From: Rhizobiales bacterium 62-17
GTDB lineage: Bacteria; Pseudomonadota; Alphaproteobacteria; Rhizobiales; Beijerinckiaceae
Length of the DNA: 64,000 nucleotides
Direction: 5' to 3'
Assembly: GCA_001898965.1 (NCBI GenBank)
Contig: MKVW01000004.1
Coordinates: forward strand, 475,307 to 539,306
The position numbers and the translations under genes are program-made. Position 1 is the first letter of the stretch; the number at the start of each line of letters is the position of its first letter. The notes beneath the pieces are model-generated. The model was not told the DNA's origin, did no database searches, and saw only the letters and a list, made by a program, of their open reading frames with translations. This document shows, piece by piece, positions 24,912 to 32,409 of the stretch.

Positions 24912-26048
24912 ATGCTGGGCAGCCCCATGAAAATCAGGACCACCCATGTCGGCAGCCTGCCGGCGCTCGTCGACCTGGACGAAAAGGCTCCCGATTATGC
25001 GCAGAAACTCGCCGGCGCCGTCGATGCGGTGGTGAAGAAACAACGCCAGATCGGCATCGATGTCGTCAACGAAGGCGAATATACCAAGGGCGGCGATTGG
25101 CTGTCCTTCGTCGAAAGCCGCTTTTCCGGCTTCGAAGCCCGCCCAGCACCATCAGGCGAAAAGCCGCTGCTCGCCCAGGGCAAGGATCGCGAGGACTTCG
25201 CCGCATTCTATCAATATGCGAGCGAACGCGGCACCTTGTTCTACACACCCGGCGGGCAGATCAAGCAGACGCGGCCCATCTGGGTCTGCAACGGTCCGAT
25301 CGCCTATACCGGCCAGGCCGAATTGCAACGCGAGATCGCGCTGATGAAGGAGGCGGCCGCCGGCACTGAGGCCTTCCTCACCTCGACCGCGCCCGCAAGC
25401 CTCGAAGTCTATCGCCGCAACGAACATTACGGCAGCGAGGAAGCCTATCTCTATGCGCTGGCCGATGCGCTCGCCGTCGAATATCGCGCCATTGCCGATT
25501 CAGGTCTCATTCTTCAGGTCGACGATGCCTGGCTGCCCGCCTTGTGGGATCGCATCGGCATCGGCATGGGGATCGATGCCTTCCGCAGCCGCTGCATGCG
25601 CCGCGTCGAAGCACTCAATCATGCTTTGAAAGGCATCCCGGAAGAGCGCGTGCGCTATCACCTGTGCTGGGGCAGTTGGCACGGCCCGCATGCCTACGAT
25701 CTCGAATTGAAGGAGATCGTCGACATCATGCTCAATGTGAAAGCGCAAGCCTATCTGATCGAAGGCGCCAATGCGCGCCACGATCACGAATGGCAGGTGT
25801 GGGAAACGGTGAAACTGCCGAAGAAAAAAATCCTCATGCCCGGCGTCATCACCCATGCGACCGATGTGATCGAACATCCGCAGCTCGTCGCCCAGCGTAT
25901 CGGCCGTTATGCCGGCGCCGTCGGCAAGCATAATGTGGTCGCTGGTGCCGATTGCGGCTTCGGCGGGCGCTCGCATCCGCAGATCGCCTGGGCCAAATTG
26001 CAAGCGCTCAGCGACGGCGCGGCGCTGGCCAGCAAAGCACTCTTCTAG
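24912..26048 (+). CDS. Cobalamin-independent methionine synthase-like protein (MetE C-terminal domain)
   Basis: A 378-residue protein equivalent to the catalytic C-terminal half of MetE (Meth_synt_2). The zinc ligands are visible as H-x-C in YHLCWGSWHG, a glutamate in LIEGANARHD and a cysteine in GADCGFGG. The opening IRTTHVGSLP is standard. Such short forms are often methyltransferases for substrates other than the folate-homocysteine pair, so a true methionine synthase role is uncertain. ATG 24912 has GGAGGG upstream. It overlaps the convergent hydrolase by four bases. Confidence 0.9.
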   Translation: MLGSPMKIRTTHVGSLPALVDLDEKAPDYAQKLAGAVDAVVKKQRQIGIDVVNEGEYTKGGDWLSFVESRFSGFEARPAPSGEKPLLAQGKDREDFAAFYQYASERGTLFYTPGGQIKQTRPIWVCNGPIAYTGQAELQREIALMKEAAAGTEAFLTSTAPASLEVYRRNEHYGSEEAYLYALADALAVEYRAIADSGLILQVDDAWLPALWDRIGIGMGIDAFRSRCMRRVEALNHALKGIPEERVRYHLCWGSWHGPHAYDLELKEIVDIMLNVKAQAYLIEGANARHDHEWQVWETVKLPKKKILMPGVITHATDVIEHPQLVAQRIGRYAGAVGKHNVVAGADCGFGGRSHPQIAWAKLQALSDGAALASKALF

Positions 26049-26803
26049 GCCAGGAACTCCAGCACGCCCTGCTTATAGGTGCGATCGCCGACCGCCAGGT
26101 TGTGATCGCGCCCGGGAATGTCGAGCGACTGGCCGTGCGGCAGCAGCCGCGCCAGCGATGGCCCATCGCCCGACACGTCGTCCTTGGTGCCGACGGCCAC
26201 CAGCACGGGACACGAAATCTCCGCCATGTCCTGCTCGCTCATGCTCTGGCGCGTGCCGCGCATGCAGGCAGCCAGGGCGCGCAGATCGCTCTTCGTCGCT
26301 TCGGCGAAGCGCCGGAACATCTTCTGCATCGGATCCGTCAGGCCTTCGCCATCGGGCGCTTCCAGCGCATCGGCGATACCTTGCGGCAAGGCGCCACCCT
26401 TCACCAGATTGATGCCGAGGCCCCCGAACACCGCCCGGCGCACGCGCTCGGGATGCTCATGCGCCAGATGCGCGGTGATGCGCGCGCCCATGGAATAGCC
26501 CATGACATCGGCCTGCTGCAGGCCGAGATGATGCATGAGGTGGACCACGTCGCCAGCCATGATCGAGCGGCTGTAGGCGGCCGGATCGTAAAGCTTCTCG
26601 CTTTCGCCGTGGCCGCGATTGTCCAAGGCGATGACACGGCGCCCGTCCTGGGTCAGCGTCTTCACCCACTGCGGGAAAACCCAGTTGACCCCATGGTTCG
26701 AGGCAAAGCCGTGCACCAGAACGATGGGCTCGTTCCGGTCGGCGCCAGTGGCAGGGACATCGATATAGGCGATACGGACGCCATCGGACGAAAAAAACTG
26801 CAT
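26045..26803 (-). CDS. Alpha/beta hydrolase
   Basis: A 252-residue alpha/beta-hydrolase-fold enzyme. The oxyanion motif VLVHGFASN is near 29-36, then DNRGHGESE, the nucleophile elbow GYSMG (S104), an acid in VGTKDD, and the catalytic histidine in GRDHN. All three triad members are present. The start ATG 26803 has GGAG ten bases upstream; the frame upstream is open but unlike the family. No signal peptide, so it is cytoplasmic. Substrate unknown; ester or lactone cleavage is typical. Confidence 0.92.
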   Translation of the reverse strand: MQFFSSDGVRIAYIDVPATGADRNEPIVLVHGFASNHGVNWVFPQWVKTLTQDGRRVIALDNRGHGESEKLYDPAAYSRSIMAGDVVHLMHHLGLQQADVMGYSMGARITAHLAHEHPERVRRAVFGGLGINLVKGGALPQGIADALEAPDGEGLTDPMQKMFRRFAEATKSDLRALAACMRGTRQSMSEQDMAEISCPVLVAVGTKDDVSGDGPSLARLLPHGQSLDIPGRDHNLAVGDRTYKQGVLEFLA

Positions 26804-26927
26804 CAAAACGGTCTCCGGCGGGTCGTTTCGCTCACATTGCGGCACCAGGCCGCCGGTTAGCCCTCTACCCAAGAGAGCCGTCCTTCTCTAAGGTGCAACG
26901 CAATATCCGAGGATCGAGGAATTTTCC

Positions 26928-27170
26928 ATGGCCGACCACGCCACACCCCATTTCCATAACCAGCCGGGCGTTCCGGCGGTGCGCGTCGGCGCCAAGGAAT
27001 TCATGTGCATCGGCGCCCTGCCGCCATTCGACCATCCCCATATTTTCATCGACATGGGCGGCGATCAGGAAGCGATCTGCCCCTATTGCTCGACGCGTTA
27101 TCTCTATGATCCTTCCCTCCACGGCCATGCCGACCCGGCCGAATGCGAAGTGAAAGCCCGCGCCGCGTAA
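26928..27170 (+). CDS. Zinc-finger domain protein (zf-CHCC, NDUFS6-like)
   Basis: An 80-residue protein with the zf-CHCC domain, related to the NDUFS6 accessory subunit of complex I, common in alphaproteobacteria and mitochondria. The metal site is visible as C27 (FMCIGA), H36 (FDHPHIF) and ICPYCSTRY. It is a full-length single-domain protein. In alphaproteobacteria it may attach to respiratory complex I, which is knowledge of the family rather than evidence here. The FAD monooxygenase begins 22 bases downstream. Confidence 0.93.
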   Translation: MADHATPHFHNQPGVPAVRVGAKEFMCIGALPPFDHPHIFIDMGGDQEAICPYCSTRYLYDPSLHGHADPAECEVKARAA

Positions 27171-27192
27171 TCAGGCGGGAACGGACGTTCCC

Positions 27193-28395
27193 TTGACCGA
27201 GAAAACCCACGCCATCATCGCCGGCGCCGGCATCGGCGGCTTGACCGCCGCGCTGGCGCTGGCGCGCGCCGGCTTTCGCGTCAGCGTGCTGGAGCGCGCC
27301 GCCCTCATCGACGAAGTCGGCGCCGGTTTGCAGCTCTCAGCCAATGCCACCTGCATCCTGCGCGATCTGGGCCTGCTGGAGCGGCTGTGGCGGGTTGCCC
27401 TGAGCCCGGAGGTGCTGCATGTCCGGCGCGCCTCCGATGGCGCGCAACTCATGCGCATGCCCTTCGGCGCCCTGGCCGAAACCCGCTGGGGCGCGCCGCA
27501 TCTCGTCGTCCACCGTGCCGATCTGCAACGCCTGCTGCTTGAGGAAGCCGCACGCTCGCCTGACATCACCGTCGAGACCAATACGGAAATTCTCGGCTTC
27601 ACCACCTTGACCGGCGGCATCCAGGTCGGTGCCACCCAGGCCGGCGAACAGGTGCGCTATGACGGCCATCTCCTGATCGGGGCCGACGGCCTGCGCTCCA
27701 CCGTACGCGAACGCCTGGGCCTCGGCCTTGGCGACCAGCCGGTCTATTCCGGCCGCTCGGCCTGGCGCGCCCTGCTGCCGGCGCAGGATGCCCCGGCCTT
27801 CGCGCTGATGCTGGCCTCCAATCTCTGGCTCGGCCCGCGCGCCCATCTCGTCCACTATCCGCTGCGCGGCGGCGAGGTGGTCAATATCGTCGCCATCGTC
27901 GAGGACAAATGGCGCGGCGACGACGACCGCCAGTTCTGGCAGACCGAGGGCGATGCGCAATTCGTCCAGGACCGCTTCGCCCATTGGCACGCCGACGCGC
28001 GAGCTCTGATCGGCTCCGTGAAGGAATGGCGGCGCTGGCCGCTGTTCGATCGCAACACCGTCGACCGCTGGGCGCTGGACCGGGTGGTGCTGTTGGGCGA
28101 TGCCGCCCATCCCGTTCTGCCCTTTCTGGCACAAGGTGCGGCGCTGGCCATCGAGGATGCCGCCGAGATCGGCCGTATGGCCAGCCAGCATGGCAGCAAT
28201 ATCGGCGCGCTCATCCGCGCCTATCAGGGCCGCCGCATCCACCGTGCTTCCGATGTCCTGTTGGCCTCGCGCCGGCAAGGCTCGATCTATCACATGGCGA
28301 CGCCGCTCTCCTGGGGACGCGACCTCGTCATGCGACGCCTCACGGTCGATGCGGCCATGGCGCGCATGGACTGGCTCTACGGCTATCGCGGCTGA
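27193..28395 (+). CDS. FAD-dependent monooxygenase (salicylate hydroxylase-like)
   Basis: A 400-residue class A flavoprotein monooxygenase. The dinucleotide motif GAGIGGL is at residues 11-17 (IIAGAGIGGLTAA), the DG motif in IGADGLRSTVR, and the GD motif in LLGDAAHPVLPFLAQG. These are the three signatures of salicylate-hydroxylase-type enzymes, which hydroxylate aromatic acids with NAD(P)H and oxygen. The only plausible start is TTG 27193 with a weak GGGAACGG upstream. It follows the zf-CHCC gene closely. Substrate not determinable. Confidence 0.93.
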   Translation: MTEKTHAIIAGAGIGGLTAALALARAGFRVSVLERAALIDEVGAGLQLSANATCILRDLGLLERLWRVALSPEVLHVRRASDGAQLMRMPFGALAETRWGAPHLVVHRADLQRLLLEEAARSPDITVETNTEILGFTTLTGGIQVGATQAGEQVRYDGHLLIGADGLRSTVRERLGLGLGDQPVYSGRSAWRALLPAQDAPAFALMLASNLWLGPRAHLVHYPLRGGEVVNIVAIVEDKWRGDDDRQFWQTEGDAQFVQDRFAHWHADARALIGSVKEWRRWPLFDRNTVDRWALDRVVLLGDAAHPVLPFLAQGAALAIEDAAEIGRMASQHGSNIGALIRAYQGRRIHRASDVLLASRRQGSIYHMATPLSWGRDLVMRRLTVDAAMARMDWLYGYRG

Positions 28396-28542
28396 TGGCC
28401 TGAAAACGCCCCTTGCATGGGGTTGTTCCTCAAAATCCCGCGACACCCCTCCCCACCACGTTCCGCGGCACCCGCCGCGATGAAACCGTCCTCGAGGATA
28501 CGAAAACAGGGCGGCGGAATTTTGATCGTTGACGGCCGCTTC

Positions 28543-28980
28543 TCAGCCCAGTTCCTGCGCGAGCCCGATGAGCAGCCCTTCAGGTCCGCGGATGTAGCAG
28601 AGCCGATAGACGTTTTGATAGTCGACGACTTCGCCGACGAGCTGCGCGCCACGCGTGCGAAGCCGTTCAAGCGTCTCATCGAGGTCATCCACGTTGAACA
28701 TGACACGAAGATAGCCGAGCGCATTGACCGGGGCGTTCCGGTGATCCGCGACGACAGGCGGCGTGAGGAAGCGGGAGAGTTCGAGCCGGCTGTGGCCATC
28801 AGGCGTGCGCATCATCGCGATCTCGACATGCTGCTCGCCCAGTCCGGTGACGCGACCGGCCCATTCGCCTTCGATCGTCGCGCGCCCTTCGAGTTCAAGG
28901 CCGAGTTCGCGAAAGAAATCGATCGCACCGCCGAGGTCCTCGACGACAATGCCCACATTGTCCATCCGCTTGAGCGCCAT
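28543..28980 (-). CDS. VOC family protein (glyoxalase/dioxygenase fold)
   Basis: A 145-residue vicinal-oxygen-chelate protein with the usual MDNVGIVVEDLGGAIDFF opening, then VEIAMMRTPDGHSRLEL and a C-terminal YRLCYIRGPEGLLIGLAQEL. The family includes glyoxalase I, fosfomycin resistance and methylmalonyl-CoA epimerase members; the closing IRGPEG.LIGLAQ is typical of generic VOC proteins in soil bacteria. ATG 28980 with GGGAG upstream is chosen over the ATG three codons earlier. No neighbour gives its substrate. Confidence 0.88.
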   Translation of the reverse strand: MALKRMDNVGIVVEDLGGAIDFFRELGLELEGRATIEGEWAGRVTGLGEQHVEIAMMRTPDGHSRLELSRFLTPPVVADHRNAPVNALGYLRVMFNVDDLDETLERLRTRGAQLVGEVVDYQNVYRLCYIRGPEGLLIGLAQELG

Positions 28981-29063
28981 GTTTCCCATCTCCCGGGTGT
29001 GGTTTTGTAAGGTGTCACCCAGTTTAACGTCATTGCGAACACAGCGGCGAGCCTGCGCAAACG

Positions 29064-29095
29064 AAAAACCCCGGTTCCGACGCTCGGAACCGGGG
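29064..29095 (-). terminator. Intrinsic terminator of the LLM oxidoreductase gene
   Basis: Twelve-base perfect stem CCCCGGTTCCGA / TCGGAACCGGGG with a three-base loop; on the minus strand it is followed by TTTTT. It lies 26 bases after the stop codon at 29122. Confidence 0.9.
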
Positions 29096-29121
29096 CTTCA
29101 ATCTGGCGTTATGTGCGAGTT

Positions 29122-30204
29122 TTACGCGGCGACTTCCGCCCGCACCTTGGTGTGCGAGCCGGCGAAATGCGGCGCGATATCGCTCATGAACTGATCCATC
29201 TGCTCGATCACCATGGAATGCGGCTTGCCACCGCAATTGAAGTACAAGATGACTTCTTCCATGCCGGATTCCTCGACGCGCTTCAGCGAGTCGGTGATCT
29301 TCTGCGCCGAGCCGAGCAGGATCGACTTCTCGCCGAGATCGCCAGCGCTGACGCCCTTCAGCAGGTCGACGATCTTGTTCATATACATCATCGACGGCGG
29401 CGACTTCGACGGATCCTGCGTGATCGCCGGCGTCACGGCGCGACGGAAGTAAGCCATCTGGCGGGCGCGGCCATATTCCTCATCCTTGCCTTCGCCGATG
29501 TGGATGAAATAGCTGCACATCGCCTTGCCCGGCTTGTTGTTGTGCTTCTCGCATTCCTCGCGATAGGAGCGCACGGCATTGCCCAGATCGCCGAAGGTCA
29601 GCGCGGCGGCGAACGGCGCGAAAATGATGTCCATGCCCTTGCGGCCGGCGATTTCCATGCTCGCCTTGGAGAAACAGGCCATGAAGAACGGCACATGCTT
29701 CTGCAGCGGGCGCGGCGTGATCGCCATGTCGTCGATCGTGTAGAACTGACCTTTGTGCGACCACTTGCCGTTGGTCTCCCAGGCCTTCTTGATGATGTCG
29801 ATGCCTTCTTCCATGCGCTCGAGCGAGGTCATGTAATCGGCGCCGAAGGGCTCGTATTCCTTGCGGTCATAGCCACGGCCGACGGCGAAATCGACACGGC
29901 CGCCCGAGAGCAGATCGAGGGTCGCCCATTCTTCAGCGACGCGCAGCGGATGGTGCATCGGCAGCACCGCGACGGCGGGCGCCATGCGGATGCGTTTGGT
30001 CTGCGCGACGATCGAGGCCAGCACCATGTGCGGGCAGGAGTTGACGCCGAGCGAGTCGAAATGATGCTCGCCGATCCAGGCCGAATGCATGCCGAGCTTT
30101 TCGGCATGCAGCGCCTGCTCGCGGATTTCCAGAATGAACTCTTCCGGCGTCCGCTTGATGTCGTCGTAGTTGTTGTCGCTCAGGGTGAAATAACCGAATT
30201 CCAT
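29122..30204 (-). CDS. LLM class flavin-dependent oxidoreductase
   Basis: A 360-residue bacterial luciferase-like monooxygenase. Typical segments are AEKLGMHSAWIGEHHF, APAVAVLPMHHPLRVAEEWATLDLLSGG (two stretches) and VGRGYDRKEYEPFG. The fold is a TIM barrel using reduced FMN (or F420 in actinobacteria). A GAAGGAGGG site precedes the ATG. The upstream gene is a MarR regulator on the same strand, and a 20-base palindrome in the intervening region is a likely operator, so expression is probably inducible. The substrate is unknown; desulfurisation or hydroxylation of small organics is usual. Confidence 0.92.
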   Translation of the reverse strand: MEFGYFTLSDNNYDDIKRTPEEFILEIREQALHAEKLGMHSAWIGEHHFDSLGVNSCPHMVLASIVAQTKRIRMAPAVAVLPMHHPLRVAEEWATLDLLSGGRVDFAVGRGYDRKEYEPFGADYMTSLERMEEGIDIIKKAWETNGKWSHKGQFYTIDDMAITPRPLQKHVPFFMACFSKASMEIAGRKGMDIIFAPFAAALTFGDLGNAVRSYREECEKHNNKPGKAMCSYFIHIGEGKDEEYGRARQMAYFRRAVTPAITQDPSKSPPSMMYMNKIVDLLKGVSAGDLGEKSILLGSAQKITDSLKRVEESGMEEVILYFNCGGKPHSMVIEQMDQFMSDIAPHFAGSHTKVRAEVAA

Positions 30205-30380
30205 GAAACCCTCCTTCTCAAGATATCCGTGATTTTGTTCCGCGGCGGCCTGGAAAGCGTTCTGCTTGCCGTTGCAGGCCGACGTCCCCGGTTCGTCAAT
30301 GAGTCATGTCGTCGACACGGGCCGTTGGCCATCGTTCAAAGGTGTCGGCCGCTCTCCCTCCGTTTCCACCAGCGAGCACA

Positions 30381-30400
30381 ATATGTGCATTTGCACGTAT
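30381..30400. promoter_or_regulatory. Candidate MarR operator
   Basis: Palindrome ATATGTGCATTTGCACGTAT: the core GTGCA-TT-TGCAC (30385-30396) is perfect and the flanks ATA/TAT also pair. Size and symmetry match MarR-family operators, and it lies between the MarR gene and the LLM oxidoreductase start. Confidence 0.5.
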
Positions 30401-30483
30401 CTTGCCGCAAAGCGGGACAGGATGCAAGTCGGAATCAACGCCTCAGGGTGTGAAAACTGTGCTGCGACGCAGCAAGAACGGTC

Positions 30484-30912
30484 TTAAATCCGATCCAGAT
30501 TGGTGAAGACGCGCTTCAGCATGTCTTTGAACGTCGCCACTTCCGCCGGCGAAAATCCGTCCAGCGCCACGGTTTCATAGCGGGTCGCCAAAGGCAGCAT
30601 GCGCTGGGTCAATTGCTCGCCGTACGCGGTCAGATCGATCTGCACTTCACGGCCGTCGTCTTCCGAGCGCCCACGCACCACCATGGTGCTTTCCTCCATG
30701 CGCGTCACCAGACGCGACAAGGTCGTGCGGTCGATGGTGGTCGAGATGGCCAGTTCTGACATGCGCTGCGGCCGCTGTGTCGACAGTGCCGCCAGCACGC
30801 GCCACTCCTGCAGCGTCGCGCCCAAGGGTTTGGCGTCACGCCCCCAAGCGATCGCCAACCGCGCGCCAGCGCGGTTGAGGAGATAGGGCAGAAAATTGGC
30901 AAAATCGAACAT
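30484..30912 (-). CDS. MarR family transcriptional regulator
   Basis: A 142-residue winged-helix regulator. The DNA-binding part is RMSELAISTTIDRTTLSRLVTRMEE with the wing GRSEDDGREVQIDLT. MarR proteins usually repress a neighbouring oxidoreductase or transporter and are released by aromatic ligands. It lies 279 bases upstream of the LLM oxidoreductase on the same strand, with the palindrome at 30381-30400 between. ATG 30912 is chosen; a TTG three codons earlier is possible. Confidence 0.93.
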   Translation of the reverse strand: MFDFANFLPYLLNRAGARLAIAWGRDAKPLGATLQEWRVLAALSTQRPQRMSELAISTTIDRTTLSRLVTRMEESTMVVRGRSEDDGREVQIDLTAYGEQLTQRMLPLATRYETVALDGFSPAEVATFKDMLKRVFTNLDRI

Positions 30913-30995
30913 GGAAACCAAGACCGGCAGGTAAGCGCCGGTTAAAACCGCCGCCCCGCCCTGTCAAGTTAGCAAATCGGCATTGATTCGCTCAG

Positions 30996-31724
30996 TCAGC
31001 GGGATCGGCTGCCCTGACTGTCGACCACAGCGCGCATCGTCGCGATGAAAACATGCATCTGCTCGGTGACGGCTTGGGCACCCACCATGCCCTTGCCCTC
31101 GCGGATAGCCGCGATCATCTCGCGATAATAACCATTGGACGCCTTGAGGTTCTGTCGCATCTCTTTCGACAGGCTCTCATAATCGAGCCCCGACAAACCG
31201 ATGAACGGCAGCGACATGGTGCGCATCAAAATGTTCGTCACCAAGGAGCTGTCCGCCAATTGCAAGATGAGCTTGCGAAAGTCGCCATCAAGCTCCTTCA
31301 ACAAATCCAGCTTGTCGGCGCTGTCGATATCGGGATGACATGTGGCATCGATCGCCTGTGCCAGCCGTTCGAGCTCGGCGAGATCGGACACACGCGCACC
31401 GCGCTCAGCCGCCAGCAGCAGAACCAATCGCTCCATCGCACCGCGCAGTCTGATCATGTCGATCACATCGCGCAGCGTAAACTCGCGCACGAAGTAACCG
31501 CCTCCCGTATTGCGTACCACCCAGTTCTCGGCTTCGAGACTCTTGAGCGCCGATCGCATCGGCGTGCGCGAGAGACCCAAGGTTTGCGCAATCGCATTTT
31601 CTGGAATGCGGCTACCGGGTTGTAACGAGCCATCGCTAATCAGTCGCTTGAGACCGGCAATGGCCCGCAGCTCTCGATTTTCAGCTAGATCCGCATCACC
31701 TTCCTGCTTCTTCACCAACTTCAT
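30996..31724 (-). CDS. GntR family regulator (FCD/FadR subfamily)
   Basis: A 242-residue regulator. The winged helix includes PGSRIPENAIAQTLGLSRTPMRSALKSLE; the C-terminal FCD domain is all-helical, starting near IRLRGAMERLVLLLAAERG, and commonly binds a carboxylate through a metal. Such regulators govern catabolism of sugar acids or other organic acids. The ATG is preceded by a weak site. The divergent TadE gene begins 259 bases away; a GGTATACC palindrome in that gap may be its autoregulatory site. Its target genes are not evident. Confidence 0.92.
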   Translation of the reverse strand: MKLVKKQEGDADLAENRELRAIAGLKRLISDGSLQPGSRIPENAIAQTLGLSRTPMRSALKSLEAENWVVRNTGGGYFVREFTLRDVIDMIRLRGAMERLVLLLAAERGARVSDLAELERLAQAIDATCHPDIDSADKLDLLKELDGDFRKLILQLADSSLVTNILMRTMSLPFIGLSGLDYESLSKEMRQNLKASNGYYREMIAAIREGKGMVGAQAVTEQMHVFIATMRAVVDSQGSRSR

Positions 31725-31918
31725 CGGACAAATCCATTGCTATGAAAACGGACTGAAAAATCACCGCGCGGAACGTCAGTCCAAAATGGTCATTGACACC
31801 AGAAACACGCCCGAAAGCTGGCAAATAAGGCCTCCCCAAATGCCTCCCCCGCGCAACGAGCCGAAGTCGCATAAGCGAACAGTAAGATTTCATCAACAAA
31901 TCCGATATTAAATACAGC

Positions 31919-31926
31919 GGTATACC
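31919..31926. promoter_or_regulatory. GGTATACC palindrome, possible GntR operator
   Basis: Eight-base perfect palindrome between the GntR gene and the TadE gene. FCD-type GntR regulators often bind GTATAC-centred sites, so autoregulation is plausible, but the motif is short. Confidence 0.3.
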
Positions 31927-31928
31927 AA

Positions 31929-31946
31929 GGCATATCTATATATGCC
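31929..31946. promoter_or_regulatory. Hairpin overlapping the upstream candidate start of TadE
   Basis: GGCATAT-CTAT-ATATGCC, a perfect seven-base stem. It covers an ATG at 31942, which therefore is a poor start, supporting ATG 31984 for the TadE gene. Confidence 0.4.
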
Positions 31947-31983
31947 GGGAAATAATGCGACAGGCGTTGGGCGGGTTAAAGCA

Positions 31984-32409
31984 ATGGCCAAGCCAGTTCG
32001 TTTCCAAAACGACGTTCGCGCAGTGAGCGCCATCGAATTCGCTTTGATCGCGCCACTGCTGTTGTTTCTGCTGCTGGGAATAGCCTGCTTCGGCTATATT
32101 TTCGGCGTCCATCACGAGCTTCAGCAAATCGCCTCGGAGGCGGCCCGCGCCTCAGTGGCCGGCACCACCAATACCGAGCGCGACACCCTCGCCCGCGGCT
32201 ATGTCACAGCCAATGCGGGCGACTATCTGCTGCTGAAAAGCGATAAAATGACCGTTACCACGACGGCCACAGCCGCCCCTATAGCCATGTTCCAGGTTGC
32301 CGTCTCCTACGACCTGACGGGCACCCTCCCCTATCTCCTCGGCAATCTCATCCCCCTGCCGAACTCGCAAATCTCCCGTACGGCCATCATTCAGCAAGGA
32401 AACTACTGA
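31984..32409 (+). CDS. TadE-like pilus assembly protein
   Basis: A protein of about 141 residues with the TadE-family N-terminus: a short positive leader, then AVSAIEFALIAPLLLFLLLGI, a single membrane helix with the conserved glutamate typical of pseudopilins. The rest is extracytoplasmic. Family members are minor pilins or assembly factors for Flp/Tad pili. Start 31984 is preferred because the ATG at 31942 lies inside a hairpin. The stop overlaps the TadG ATG (TGATG), so the two are translationally coupled. No other tad gene is in the window. Confidence 0.85.
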   Translation: MAKPVRFQNDVRAVSAIEFALIAPLLLFLLLGIACFGYIFGVHHELQQIASEAARASVAGTTNTERDTLARGYVTANAGDYLLLKSDKMTVTTTATAAPIAMFQVAVSYDLTGTLPYLLGNLIPLPNSQISRTAIIQQGNY

